A stretch of 64,000 nucleotides of DNA from positions 87,612-151,611 of the forward strand of contig JAFDVO010000013.1 of NCBI GenBank assembly GCA_018268955.1, given 5' to 3'. This stretch comes from Acidobacteriota bacterium. GTDB lineage: Bacteria > Acidobacteriota > Vicinamibacteria > Vicinamibacterales > CAVVIG01. The translations under genes were made by a program, and so were the position numbers. Under the pieces are notes generated by a model. That model was not told the origin of the DNA. It saw only the letters and a list, made by a program, of their open reading frames with translations, and ran no database searches. Shown piece after piece: positions 1 to 8,618 of the stretch (positions are counted from its first letter, which is position 1; each line of letters starts with the position of its first letter).

Positions 1-799
1 GGTCTGGGGCGCCATCAACTCCGGGTTCCGCGCGCCAACGCTGACCGAGCTCTATCGGCAGTTCTCGGTCGGCGCCATCACGACCCGCCCGAACGCGCAG
101 CTCGGGCCCGAGCGTCTACTCGGTGGGGAACTGGGCCTCAACGTCGCGCCGATGCGGAACCTCACCGCGCGCCTGACGTGGTTCGACAACCGCGTGAAGG
201 ACCCGGTCAGCAACGTGACCATGACGCCCAGCCAGCCCGACTACGCAAGCGTCTGTGTTGGCCTGGCGCTCGGCAACTGCGTCCAGAAGCAGAACCTGGG
301 TCGGACGAAGATCGCCGGCGTGCAGACGGACGTCGAGTACCTCATCGGCCGTGACTGGCGCGTGAGCGGCGGTTACATCTTCAACAACGCGAAGGTAACC
401 GACGGTGGAAGCGTGAACGCAGGCCTCGTCGGCAAGTACCTGGCGCAGGTGCCGAAGAACCGCGGCTCCCTGCAGGTGGCCTACACCAACGCGCGGATCG
501 CGAACGTGGCCCTGGCGTTCCAGTTTGCCGGGCTGCAGTACAACGACGACCAGAACGTCCAGTTCATTCCCGCTGCGACCCTGGCCGCCGCCGGTTACGA
601 CACCAGCATCACGGCCGGCCTGCCCGGCTACACGACCGTGGACCTGATGGCCTCGCGCGACCTCGGCTCGCGCTTCCAGGTGTTCGTCGGCGCGCAGAAC
701 CTCACCAACAAGGTGTTCTTCGTGCAGACCAACCCGTCGACCGTCGGCGCCCCGCGCATGGTGAACGTCGGCCTGCGCGTCCGCTTCGCCAGCCGGTAA
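1..799 (+). CDS. TonB-dependent receptor, C-terminal part (cut by window edge)
   Basis: This is the distal part of an outer-membrane TonB-dependent receptor, which imports siderophores, cobalamin or oligosaccharides using energy from TonB. The frame is open from base 2, so the start and plug domain lie outside the window. About 265 residues are visible. Near the beginning is the GFRAPTLTELYR segment, a well-conserved barrel motif of the family. The rest alternates short strands and loops, and the protein ends with a typical final strand, VGLRVRF, followed by Ala-Ser-Arg. A stop follows at 797-799. The substrate cannot be told from this part. A word-repeat hairpin separates it from the convergent gene downstream. 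Confidence 0.88.
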   Translation, partial: VWGAINSGFRAPTLTELYRQFSVGAITTRPNAQLGPERLLGGELGLNVAPMRNLTARLTWFDNRVKDPVSNVTMTPSQPDYASVCVGLALGNCVQKQNLGRTKIAGVQTDVEYLIGRDWRVSGGYIFNNAKVTDGGSVNAGLVGKYLAQVPKNRGSLQVAYTNARIANVALAFQFAGLQYNDDQNVQFIPAATLAAAGYDTSITAGLPGYTTVDLMASRDLGSRFQVFVGAQNLTNKVFFVQTNPSTVGAPRMVNVGLRVRFASR

Positions 800-802
800 A
801 CC

Positions 803-896
803 CCAATCGGGCACGTGGTGAGTTGGTGAGGTGAGTTGGTCAGGTGGTGAGTTCGAACTCGCTAACCGACCAACTCGCCAACTCACCAATTCGCTA
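803..896. repeat. Word-repeat hairpin between convergent genes (element 1)
   Basis: The space between two convergent genes is filled by short, imperfect repeats of a word close to GTGAGTTG, followed by the reverse complement (ACCAACTCGCCAACTCACC and similar). The two arms would fold into one long imperfect hairpin. It may act as a bidirectional terminator. Elements with the same layout but other words lie at 31323-31395 and 59402-59676. Confidence 0.7.
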
Positions 897-1763
897 GTTC
901 CTCTTCTGCCTCGCCAGCGTCGCCGAGTCGACCGTCCGCCCCGCCCGTGAGATCGTCTGGATCGACATCGTGTCCTTCTCGATCTCGACCAGCATGAAGG
1001 ACATGTCCTGGTCGAACCCGGTGTCGGTCAGCGCCGACTTCCGCAGGTCCCCCTTCCGCAACTGCCCCGCCGATCCCGAGACGAAGTAGTAGATCCCCTT
1101 CTGCGGTTTCACCCGTTCGTAGACGTGGTCGTGACCCGAGAAGACGACGTTCACGCCGTACTGGACGAAGAGCGGTTCCAGCACGAGGCGCAGGTCGGTC
1201 TCTGACCCGTGTCGGCCCGCCGATGAGTAGAGCGGGTGGTGGAAGTAGGCGATCTTCCATTCGTCGGTGGCCTTCTTCAGCTCTCCGGTGAGCCAGTCCA
1301 GCTGCTTCGGGTCCATGTAGTCGCTGTCGAGGACGAAGAAGCGCACGTTCTTCTTCGTGTACGTGTAGTAGCGCTCACCGTTCATGTTCCACGGTTTGTA
1401 GAAGCGGTTCGTCTGCTCGTCGTGGTTCCCGAGCGCGGCATAGAACTTCACGCCCGCATCGAGCAGCGGGCCGTACGGTTTCTCGAACTTCGTCACGAAG
1501 TCCGCCGGCTTCTGGCTGCCGTACATGTTGTCGCCGAGCATGATCGCGAACTCGAACGGAAACACCCGATGTGCCTCGACCATCCGCTGCGCCACCTGGT
1601 ACTGGCCGTCGTCACCCGTGCCGTTGTCGCCCATGGCCATGAACTTCACCGAGTCCGGCCGGTTCGGGAGCGTGAGCTGCAGCACCGACTGGGCGCCGAC
1701 CGGCCAGACGAGGAACAGGATGGCCAGGAGCATCGAGCAGGGCAGGAGGAGACGACGGGACAT
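894..1763 (-). CDS. Secreted calcineurin-like metallophosphoesterase
   Basis: A phosphoesterase of the purple acid phosphatase-like group, probably acting in the periplasm or outside the cell. The 289-residue protein starts with a signal peptide (about residues 1-24, ending near VGAQ). The metal-binding signature is complete: GDNGTGD near 45, GDNMYG near 78, GNHDE near 113, a HH pair in FHHPLYS near 175, and GHDHVYER near 213. The ATG at 1763 is preceded by an AAAGGA ribosome site. It runs convergent to the receptor gene and 19 bases upstream of it on the same strand ends an unknown exported protein, so the two may be cotranscribed. The substrate is unknown. Confidence 0.88.
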   Translation of the reverse strand: MSRRLLLPCSMLLAILFLVWPVGAQSVLQLTLPNRPDSVKFMAMGDNGTGDDGQYQVAQRMVEAHRVFPFEFAIMLGDNMYGSQKPADFVTKFEKPYGPLLDAGVKFYAALGNHDEQTNRFYKPWNMNGERYYTYTKKNVRFFVLDSDYMDPKQLDWLTGELKKATDEWKIAYFHHPLYSSAGRHGSETDLRLVLEPLFVQYGVNVVFSGHDHVYERVKPQKGIYYFVSGSAGQLRKGDLRKSALTDTGFDQDMSFMLVEIEKDTMSIQTISRAGRTVDSATLARQKRN

Positions 1764-1782
1764 GGCGGTCCTTTGATCGGGA

Positions 1783-2427
1783 TCAGCGCTTGATGACCGG
1801 TACGGCGCCCGGCACGAAGTCCACGATGATGTTCGCGTCCCGATCGCGAAGAATCAGGTCGCGTCCCATGAACCGGTACTCGAGGCCGTCAGGCAGCCGC
1901 GGCAGGTTGACGAGGATCAGCGGCGGAACCGTGGCCAGTGCCGCCTTCTCGGGGTAGAGCGCATTTACGGCCGGTGGGGATTGCGCGGGCACCTCCTGCA
2001 TGGCCGCGTACGCATCGCGGACGCCTCGCGTCTCGGTGTCGTGCTCGATGATCTGCTTGAAGTATGGCGCAGCCTCCCCAAACATGTCGCCCGGCTTCGC
2101 TTCCGCGCGCGCGCCCTTGAGGCGCGATGCCAGCGTATCCCCGGCGCGCTCGACCTTGCCCGTGCCCCGATCGCCGGGCCTGGGAGACGGCACTCCAGCG
2201 GTGAGCCGCTTCTTGAGCGCGACGTACTCGTCGATCCGCTTCAAGAACGCTTTCAACACCGCCTCCTTCGTCGCTTCCGCGGCAGGCTGGCGCCCGGCCG
2301 CAGCCGACGCACTCAGGGCCGTGCCGCGCGCGATGCTGCCGCACAACAACACGGCGATGGCTATCTGGCCCCACAGCCGGAGGTGGATGGTTGGGATGGC
2401 GAGCAACTTGCTCTTCGCAGGCGTCAC
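1783..2427 (-). CDS. Exported protein of unknown function
   Basis: I do not recognise this protein. From the GTG at 2427 it has about 214 residues. A hydrophobic stretch near residues 17-35 (GQIAIAVLLCGSIARG) followed by small residues looks like a signal peptide or membrane anchor. The body is rich in Lys, Arg, Ala and Pro, with a helical part (EAVLKAFLKRIDEYVALKKRL) and a C-terminal part with short strands (LEYRFMGRDLILRDRDANIIVDFVPGA). This C-terminal segment, describing a short beta meander, may be the conserved core. No ATG exists near the beginning: GTG at 2427 and TTG at 2406 or 2481 are the options, and TTG 2481 would touch the start of the divergent gene. It lies just upstream of the metallophosphoesterase gene on the same strand. 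Confidence 0.6.
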   Translation of the reverse strand: MTPAKSKLLAIPTIHLRLWGQIAIAVLLCGSIARGTALSASAAAGRQPAAEATKEAVLKAFLKRIDEYVALKKRLTAGVPSPRPGDRGTGKVERAGDTLASRLKGARAEAKPGDMFGEAAPYFKQIIEHDTETRGVRDAYAAMQEVPAQSPPAVNALYPEKAALATVPPLILVNLPRLPDGLEYRFMGRDLILRDRDANIIVDFVPGAVPVIKR

Positions 2428-2480
2428 GCGGGAGCAGATTTCAAGCTCCGTACCCTTTTGCCGCAGGAAGCTGAGCCGCA

Positions 2481-3413
2481 ATGAAGCTGATAGTGGAACC
2501 AGACGACGGGATGGCCCCGATCCTGACGGCCATCAAACAGGCGAAGAAGTCGATCGACATCCTGATCTTCAGGCTCGACCGTGGGGACCTCGCCCGTGCG
2601 CTCGAAGCGGCGGTTGCGCGCGGCGTGGTGGTGCGGGCGCTGACGGCCCACACCAACAGGGGCGGCGAGAAGCACCTGCGGCGCCTGGAACTGCACCTCC
2701 TGCAGCAGGGGGTGACCGTCTCACGTACCGCTGACGACCTGATCCGCTACCACGGCAAGATGATGATCGTGGACGGTCGCATCCTCCACGTCTACGGCTT
2801 CAACTTCACCACGCTCGACATCGAGAAGAGCCGCAGTTTCGGCATCATCAGCCGGAACCCGACGCTCGTGCAGGAAGCGGCCAAGCTCTTCTCCGCCGAC
2901 TTCGATCGCCATCCGTACGTCTCCGGGCACCAGCGCGTGATCGTCAGCCCGGAGAACTCCCGCGCGCGCCTCGCCGACTTCCTGAAGGGCGCGAAGCGGC
3001 AGCTGCTCATCTACGATCCCGGCCTGACCGACGATGGGATGTTGCGGATCATCACCGCGAAGATCAAGGCCGGCGTCGACGTGAAGATCATCGGCAAGGT
3101 CGAGGACAAGTGGGATCTCGACTGCTGGGAGAAGTACCCCGGCAAGCGGCTGCACGTGCGCGCGATCGTGCGCGATGGCCAGCGCGCCTTCGTCGGCAGC
3201 CAGAGCCTGCGCAAACTCGAACTGGAGAAGCGGCGCGAGGTTGGCGTGATCATCACCGACCGTGCGGTGGTCGCAGAGATCATGAGCGTGTTCGCCCGCG
3301 ACTGGGCAGACACGCCGGCAGGGAAGAAGGCGGCGAAGAAGACGCTGAAGAGCCTCAAGGCGGGGAAGCCGCTCGGGCCGGAGGAGAAGCTGCTGGCTGC
3401 CGCAGCGCTGTAG
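2481..3413 (+). CDS. Phospholipase D-like protein
   Basis: A 310-residue cytoplasmic-looking protein with two phospholipase D-type domains, the fold used by cardiolipin synthases, phosphodiesterases and some nucleases. The first half has a full HKD motif, H-G-K-M-M-I-V-D in YHGKMMIVDGRILHVYGFNF (about residues 91-110). The second half has H-V-R-A-I-V-R-D followed by FVGSQSL, so the lysine of the second motif is replaced by arginine; activity may be weak or altered. There is no signal peptide or membrane segment, unlike bacterial cardiolipin synthases, and the C-terminus is lysine-rich (KKAAKKTLKSLKAGK). An AGGAAG ribosome site lies about 12 bases before the ATG. The actual substrate is unknown. 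Confidence 0.82.
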   Translation: MKLIVEPDDGMAPILTAIKQAKKSIDILIFRLDRGDLARALEAAVARGVVVRALTAHTNRGGEKHLRRLELHLLQQGVTVSRTADDLIRYHGKMMIVDGRILHVYGFNFTTLDIEKSRSFGIISRNPTLVQEAAKLFSADFDRHPYVSGHQRVIVSPENSRARLADFLKGAKRQLLIYDPGLTDDGMLRIITAKIKAGVDVKIIGKVEDKWDLDCWEKYPGKRLHVRAIVRDGQRAFVGSQSLRKLELEKRREVGVIITDRAVVAEIMSVFARDWADTPAGKKAAKKTLKSLKAGKPLGPEEKLLAAAAL

Positions 3414-3425
3414 GCGCGGCAGCCA
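3394..3425. terminator. Hairpin at the end of the phospholipase D-like gene
   Basis: A perfect 10-base inverted repeat, TGGCTGCCGC at 3394-3403 and GCGGCAGCCA at 3416-3425, with a 12-base loop that contains the stop codon. It lies between convergent genes. No T-run follows, so termination is plausible but not certain. Confidence 0.45.
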
Positions 3426-3446
3426 GGTCGGGGTTGTCGTGAGCGG

Positions 3447-4463
3447 TCAGCCCGGTTCGGCCGTGACGCCGACCGGGACACCGGCCGTGACGCCGTTCCG
3501 CTCACGCCGCTTTCTCGCGCGCTCGCCAATCGCCACCGACCCGGTGAAGATCGAACCCACAGGGACGAAACCCCAGAGCTTGTGACGCGCGACTGCGCCG
3601 AGGCCGGCCGACGCGACGCACCCGCAGTTCTCGCAGTCGGGCGTGCCGCCGAACTGGCAGGGCTCGATTCGGGTGGTGAGGTCGGCGGAGACGCTGGTCG
3701 TCGTCCGGGCGAACACGCAATCGTCCGGGTTCTGCGGAGGCTCGGCGTAGACCTTCAGCATCCCTTCTGGCGCCTCGAGCTTCGGGTACTTCAGGCGCAG
3801 CGCCATCAGGTCCGCAATCACGCGCGTGCGATCGTCCGGTGTCAGCCGCTCGTCCGAGACCTCGCCGATTTGCGGGGTGTAGAGGCTCATCCAGACCTTC
3901 CGGACCTCGTCCTTCGCCGACCAGAACGCCAGGAACTCGTCGAGGTAGCCGGGGCGGTTGATCTGCTGCCGGGTGACCGTGCAGTGCACGACGATCTTGT
4001 GCCCGACGATGTGCTTCTGGATGCGGTCGTAGGTGGCAGGGGTCCGCCTGGCGTCGTGCTCCGGCTGCAGGCCGTCGATCGAGACGGTGATGTGCAGCTT
4101 CGGAATGGAGGCCCACTCCTTCGGAATCTCGCGCACCGCGCTCGTCACCAGCTGGACCCAGATGCCGCGCCTGGCGAGTTCAGGCAGGATGGTGTTCAGC
4201 TCGCGGTAGCGCACGAGCGGCTCGCCACCGACGATCGAGACGTGCAGCGGCTTGTGCTGGTCGACCAGCGCGAGCACGTTGTCGATCAGTTCCTGTCCCT
4301 TGAAGTCGCGCACCTGGCGCAGCGTGATCTCGCCCCCGAGATGCTCTTCGCCGTAGGCGTAGCACCCCGGGCAGCGCAGGGGGCACTCGCGCGTGATCTC
4401 GATTGACAGCGAAGGCCGGTAACCTCCGAGAATGCGTCCCCAGGCTGCAATGATCCCCTGCAT
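3447..4463 (-). CDS. Radical SAM protein
   Basis: A radical S-adenosylmethionine enzyme. The N-terminal cluster motif CPLRCPGC (Cys-x3-Cys-x2-Cys) near residues 28-35 binds the 4Fe-4S cluster, and a GGEP motif near 80 contacts SAM. The barrel continues with SIDG near 130. The C-terminal part has further cysteines (CVF, CQF, and a cluster CENCGC near 280) that may bind an auxiliary cluster in SPASM style. The ATG at 4463 has a G-rich stretch before it; a TTG at 4472 is the longer option. An extended -10-like TGCTATAGT lies directly upstream at 4472-4480 (minus strand). It is divergent from the SET gene. The protein end (after about residue 290) is basic and of low complexity. The reaction cannot be named from sequence. 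Confidence 0.85.
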   Translation of the reverse strand: MQGIIAAWGRILGGYRPSLSIEITRECPLRCPGCYAYGEEHLGGEITLRQVRDFKGQELIDNVLALVDQHKPLHVSIVGGEPLVRYRELNTILPELARRGIWVQLVTSAVREIPKEWASIPKLHITVSIDGLQPEHDARRTPATYDRIQKHIVGHKIVVHCTVTRQQINRPGYLDEFLAFWSAKDEVRKVWMSLYTPQIGEVSDERLTPDDRTRVIADLMALRLKYPKLEAPEGMLKVYAEPPQNPDDCVFARTTTSVSADLTTRIEPCQFGGTPDCENCGCVASAGLGAVARHKLWGFVPVGSIFTGSVAIGERARKRRERNGVTAGVPVGVTAEPG

Positions 4464-4507
4464 GCCCCCCAACTATAGCAGCGAACATCGGGTAGAGTAG
4501 GAAACCA

Positions 4508-4900
4508 ATGATCGAGCGGCGGAAATCGAAGATTCAGGGGTGGGGAGTGTTTGCAACGGAAACGATCCCCAAGAACAAGCGCATCATCGATTACGCGGGC
4601 GAGAAGATCCCGAACAAGGAAAGCCTGAAGCGCGAGGCCAGGTACCTCGAGCAGGGGCACATCTGGTGCTTCAAGCTGACGAACCGGACCGCGGTCGACG
4701 CCCACGTCGGCGGCAACATCGCCCGGTTCATCAACCATTCCTGCAAGCCCAACTGCTACGTGCAGATCACCGACGGCGTCATCTGGATCCGTGCGGCGAA
4801 GACCATCCGCAAGGGCACCGAGCTGACCTACGACTACAACACCCAGGGTGACGCCACGATCCCATGCAAGTGCCGTCCGGGGTGCACCAACTTCCTGTGA
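4508..4900 (+). CDS. Small SET-domain protein (predicted lysine methyltransferase)
   Basis: The 130-residue protein is a bare SET domain, the fold best known from eukaryotic histone lysine methyltransferases. Visible signatures are the SAM-binding GWGVFA near the N-terminus, RFINHSCKPNC (the pseudoknot NHS) near residues 77-87, ELTYDY near 108-113, and a post-SET-like cysteine set (C-K-C-R-P-G-C) at the end. All key residues are present, so it is likely active on a protein lysine, target unknown. An AGGAAA ribosome site precedes the ATG. It overlaps or nearly abuts the hydrolase gene downstream, and the two plus a SpoIID-like gene form a compact plus-strand run. Confidence 0.88.
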   Translation: MIERRKSKIQGWGVFATETIPKNKRIIDYAGEKIPNKESLKREARYLEQGHIWCFKLTNRTAVDAHVGGNIARFINHSCKPNCYVQITDGVIWIRAAKTIRKGTELTYDYNTQGDATIPCKCRPGCTNFL

Positions 4901-4914
4901 GCGACGCGGGGCGG

Positions 4915-5562
4915 ATGCGCACGCCTGTCCTCTACCTCCACGGGTTCGCATCGTCTCCGGAGTCCACGAAAGCCCGGTACTTCGCCGAGCGGCTCGCGGC
5001 GCACCGCGTCACGCTGACGACCCCGGACTTCAACCAGCCCGACTTCCGCACGCTCACGATGTCGCGGATGCTGAGCCAGCTCGGCGACCGCATCGACGAG
5101 GTCGGTGGCCGGGCGGTCCTCATGGGATCCAGCCTGGGCGGCGCGCTCGCGATCCTCGGAGCCGCGCAGTACGCAGGTGCGGTCGATCGGCTCGTGCTGC
5201 TTGCGCCAGCGGTCATGCTGGCCAAGCCTGGCCACTCGCTGCTGCCGCCCGAGCGCATGGCTGAGTGGAAGCATCGCGGTGCGCTGCCGTTTTTCCATTA
5301 CGCGTGGAACGAGGAGCGCCTGCTGGATTACGCGTTCTATGAAGACTCCCTGCGCCACGATCCCTTCGATGCGCAGTTCGCCCAGCCGACGCTGATTTTC
5401 CAGGGGCTTCGAGACACGGTCGTGTACCCGCAGCCGGTTGAAGCGTTCGCCGCCGCCCGACCGAACGTCACGCTGTCACTCCTGGACGACGACCACCAGC
5501 TCGCGGCGAGCCTGCCGAGGATGTGGGAGTCGGTCGAGGAGTTCCTGGGGCTGCTGGACTGA
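4915..5562 (+). CDS. YqiA-like alpha/beta hydrolase (esterase)
   Basis: A 215-residue serine hydrolase of the YqiA/YcfP group. It has LHGFASSP at the N-terminus (oxyanion region), the nucleophile elbow MGSSLGG near residue 65, the acid in QGLRDTVVYP near 165, and the catalytic histidine in DDDHQLA near 195. No signal peptide is seen, so it acts in the cytoplasm. I chose the ATG at 4915 because LYLHG follows directly, as in the family, and GGGGCGG precedes it; an ATG at 4864 and a GTG at 4897 overlapping the SET stop are alternatives. Its stop overlaps the start of the SpoIID-like gene (TGATG). The natural ester is not known. Confidence 0.85.
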   Translation: MRTPVLYLHGFASSPESTKARYFAERLAAHRVTLTTPDFNQPDFRTLTMSRMLSQLGDRIDEVGGRAVLMGSSLGGALAILGAAQYAGAVDRLVLLAPAVMLAKPGHSLLPPERMAEWKHRGALPFFHYAWNEERLLDYAFYEDSLRHDPFDAQFAQPTLIFQGLRDTVVYPQPVEAFAAARPNVTLSLLDDDHQLAASLPRMWESVEEFLGLLD

Positions 5563-7163
5563 TGCAGCTCGCGCGTCCGCTGCTGGCCGCGCTGCTCGCG
5601 TTGACCACAGTCCCGGAGCAGCCTCTCCCCCTCCACGCGACGCCAGCATCCGCGCGGCCGACGACCCTCCCGCAGGCCGTTGCGCCGATCGGCGCGAGCA
5701 CCGTGCGCATCGGCGTACTGCGGAATGGCAAGTACGAGGTCACCACGCTGCCGCTCGAGGTCTACGTTGCCCGTGTGCTGGCCGGGGAAGCCGCGCCTGC
5801 GAGTCCGCAGGCGTCGCTCGAGGCGCTGGCGGTCGCCATCCGCACGTACACCGTGACGAACCGCGGGCGGCACGCGGCCGAGGGGTTCGACCTCTGTGAC
5901 CAGACCCACTGCCAGGTGATGCGCACGTCCACCGACGCGACCGAGCGCGCGTCGACCGCGACGGCGGAGCAGATCCTGCTGTACCAGGGGGCACCTGCAA
6001 CGGTCTTCTACAGCGCGTCATGCGGCGGCCGCAGTGAGAAGCCCTCGAACGTGTGGCCCTCGGCCGACGATCCTCCGTACCTCTCGGTGCATGACGACGA
6101 CGGCTGCGGTGGGTTCCCGATGTGGAGTGCGGAACTCGCCACGTCGGACCTGCAGCGCGCCCTGCGTGCCGGTGGGTACACCGGAAGCCTGCGTGACGTG
6201 CGCGTGCTCCGACGGAACGAGTCGGGGCGTGTCGCACGGCTGGCGCTCGACGGCATGTCGCCCGCCGAGATCAGCGGGCAGGATTTGCGGATGGTCGTGG
6301 GACGCAGCCTCGGGTTCCAGCACCTGCAGAGCACCCAGTTCGAGCTGCGACGGAACGGCAACGCCTTCCGCTTCTCTGGCCGCGGCGCCGGGCACGGGGT
6401 CGGCCTGTGCGTGATCGGCTCGATGAAGCTGGCGGCTGCGGGGCAGGACGCGGCGACGATTCTCGCGCGCTACTTCCCGGGGACGACGATCGGCACGTCT
6501 GGCCCCCGGTTGACGTCCGTCACGCCCACCGCGCCCGCCATCGGGGCGCCGCCGCCCGCGCGGGTCGCCGCCCCAGCGGCGTCATCCGCACCGACGATCG
6601 CTGACCCTGGTGTGTCGCACTCGCGGGAGGCCACGACCGCGGACGTGGAGGCCGGCGATCTGCAGCTCGTGCTGCCCGCGGCGGACCCGGGCGATCGACG
6701 GGCCCTGCTGGAACTCGTGCGCCGCGAACGCGCGAGCATCGCGGAGGTGTTGGGTGAGCCGGTTCGCCCTGTCCGCGTTCGTGTGTTCGAGACGAACGAG
6801 GCATTCGAGCACGCCTCCGGCCAGCCGTGGTTCGCCCTCGGCGGCGTGACCGGCGACGAAATCCAGCTGGCGCCGCTCTGGCTGTTGCGCGAGCGCGGCA
6901 TGCTCGAACGCATCGTCAGGCGGCAGCTGGTCCGCCTGTTCGTTGACCGGGTGCTGCCCGCCAGGCCGTCGTGGATTCGTGAGGGAGCGGCGGTGCACTT
7001 CGGTGATGCCGGCGACGCGATGCCGTACCGTCCGCCGTGCCCGTCGGACGCCGAACTCCAGCATCCGACGTCGGTGGGGGCGCTGGGCGATGCGCTCGCG
7101 AGGGCGCGCGGGTGCTTCGAGCGGCAGGTGAGTGGCGACCGCGACTGGCGGAAGGTGCGCTGA
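5562..7163 (+). CDS. SpoIID/LytB-domain protein with peptidase-MA-like C-terminal region
   Basis: A 533-residue exported protein. Residues 1 to about 25 are a signal peptide. Residues about 35-320 form a SpoIID domain, related to lytic transglycosylases that cut peptidoglycan lacking stem peptides. Motifs seen are LPLEVYVARVLAGEA (with the conserved Glu), AVAIRTYTVTNRGRH, YSASCGGRSE and the GRGAGHGVGLC segment near the domain end. A proline/alanine linker follows (about 325-365). The last 170 residues resemble the peptidase-MA family in layout (VRVFETNEAF, then WIREGAAVHFGD), but the HExxH zinc motif is replaced (IVRRQLVRLF), so this part is probably not catalytic. Translation is likely coupled to the hydrolase gene through the TGATG overlap. 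In this non-sporulating context it is likely a cell-wall enzyme. Confidence 0.85.
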   Translation: MQLARPLLAALLALTTVPEQPLPLHATPASARPTTLPQAVAPIGASTVRIGVLRNGKYEVTTLPLEVYVARVLAGEAAPASPQASLEALAVAIRTYTVTNRGRHAAEGFDLCDQTHCQVMRTSTDATERASTATAEQILLYQGAPATVFYSASCGGRSEKPSNVWPSADDPPYLSVHDDDGCGGFPMWSAELATSDLQRALRAGGYTGSLRDVRVLRRNESGRVARLALDGMSPAEISGQDLRMVVGRSLGFQHLQSTQFELRRNGNAFRFSGRGAGHGVGLCVIGSMKLAAAGQDAATILARYFPGTTIGTSGPRLTSVTPTAPAIGAPPPARVAAPAASSAPTIADPGVSHSREATTADVEAGDLQLVLPAADPGDRRALLELVRRERASIAEVLGEPVRPVRVRVFETNEAFEHASGQPWFALGGVTGDEIQLAPLWLLRERGMLERIVRRQLVRLFVDRVLPARPSWIREGAAVHFGDAGDAMPYRPPCPSDAELQHPTSVGALGDALARARGCFERQVSGDRDWRKVR

Positions 7164-7213
7164 AGGCCGGAAGGCGCACGCCCCCAGCGCTGCCGTCTGC
7201 GACGTGCTCCTGC

Positions 7214-8530
7214 TCACCAGCAGATGCCGCGATACTCCGCCTGCAACAGCGCACCCGGTACGGGGAGCCGCACCAGGTCGATGACGATCTGTTCGGGCCG
7301 CGTGCGCTCGAGGGCCGGCGTGAACTCGGAGCTCTTGTTGCCGATGACGATCACGTCCGACCCGTCGATCACTTCGTCGATGGTGTCGCAGAGCAGGGAA
7401 GAGAGATGCGGGATCTGCTCCTCGATGTACGCCTTGTTCGCCCCGACCAGCCGGGCGATCGACACGTTGCGATCGTAGATCTTCAGCGAGCAGCCCTTGC
7501 CGAGCAGCGCCTCGGCGAGGATGACGAGCGGGCTCTCCCGCAGGTCGTCCGTGCCTGCCTTGAAGCTGAACCCGAGCAGTCCGACGCGCTTCTTGCCCGT
7601 CTCGAGCACCTCGGTGAGCGCATGCTCGATCTGCAGACGGTTGCTCGTGAGGATGGACGAGATGACCGGCAGGTCGACGTCGATCTCCTTCGCCCGGTAC
7701 TGGAGGGCGCGCACGTCCTTCGGCAGGCACGATCCCCCGAACGCGAACCCCGGCTTCAGGTAGTAGGGCGAGAGGTTCAGCTTGTCGTCCCTGCAGAAGA
7801 CGTCCATCACCTCGTGACTGTCGACCCCGAGGCGCTTGCACACGTTGCCGATCTCGTTGGCGAAGCAGACCTTCAGCGCGTGCCAGGTGTTGCTCGTGTA
7901 CTTGATCATCTCGGCGACGCGAATGCTGGTGCTGATCAACGGCGCGTCGATCGCCTGGTAGAGCGCGATCGTACCGCTCGCGTCGGCCGCGTGGTTGTGT
8001 CCCACCAGCGTGAGCGGCGGCTTGCGAAAGTCCTTCAGGGCTGTCCCCTCGCGGAGGAACTCGGGGTTGACCGACACGCCGAACCCATTCCCATACTTCT
8101 TGCCTGACGCGCGTTCGAGCGCGGGGATGACCACTTCGTGCGTCGTCCCCGGAAGCACCGTGCTCCGCACTACCACGACGTGGTACGTCGGCTTCTTGGC
8201 GATCTCGGCGCCGATCTGTGTGGCGACCCGTTCCAGGTAGCTGAGGTCGAGGCTGCCGTTCTTGCGACTCGGCGTGCCCACACAGAGCAGGGACACGTCG
8301 GTCGCCGCGATCGCCTCCGCGGTGTCGGTCGTCGCGCGCAGGCGTCCGTCGCCAACGACCTCCGCAAGCTGTTCCTCCAGGCCCGGTTCGACAATCGGGC
8401 TTCTGCCGGCATTGACCGCCGCCACCTTGTCGGGATTCACATCGACGCCGACGACGTGATGGCCGTCCGCGGCAAATGAGGCCGCCGAGACGCAGCCGAC
8501 ATACCCAAGACCGAATACCGAGACGTTCAT
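7214..8530 (-). CDS. algD: GDP-mannose 6-dehydrogenase (AlgD family)
   Basis: This enzyme oxidises an NDP-sugar twice with NAD to give a uronic acid donor. It is 438 residues, close to the 436 of AlgD. The Rossmann motif is GLGYVG near residue 7. The catalytic cysteine in FGGSCLPKDVRAL is residue 268, the same number as in Pseudomonas AlgD. The SFKAGTDDLRESPLV segment and the final GIC-Trp also match AlgD, so GDP-mannose is the likeliest substrate, although UDP-glucose cannot be excluded. A GGAG ribosome site lies before the ATG. It is the last gene of the minus-strand exopolysaccharide island and would supply mannuronate-type building blocks. True alginate polymerase genes are not in the window. 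Confidence 0.9.
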   Translation of the reverse strand: MNVSVFGLGYVGCVSAASFAADGHHVVGVDVNPDKVAAVNAGRSPIVEPGLEEQLAEVVGDGRLRATTDTAEAIAATDVSLLCVGTPSRKNGSLDLSYLERVATQIGAEIAKKPTYHVVVVRSTVLPGTTHEVVIPALERASGKKYGNGFGVSVNPEFLREGTALKDFRKPPLTLVGHNHAADASGTIALYQAIDAPLISTSIRVAEMIKYTSNTWHALKVCFANEIGNVCKRLGVDSHEVMDVFCRDDKLNLSPYYLKPGFAFGGSCLPKDVRALQYRAKEIDVDLPVISSILTSNRLQIEHALTEVLETGKKRVGLLGFSFKAGTDDLRESPLVILAEALLGKGCSLKIYDRNVSIARLVGANKAYIEEQIPHLSSLLCDTIDEVIDGSDVIVIGNKSSEFTPALERTRPEQIVIDLVRLPVPGALLQAEYRGICW

Positions 8531-8618
8531 TGCTGCTCCTGCCTGTGCGCCAGCGGATGGCGCGTCGTAGTTCCTCGCGAGAGGAAGACCCGATGTCTGT
8601 GCCCGTATGCCGAGCGCG

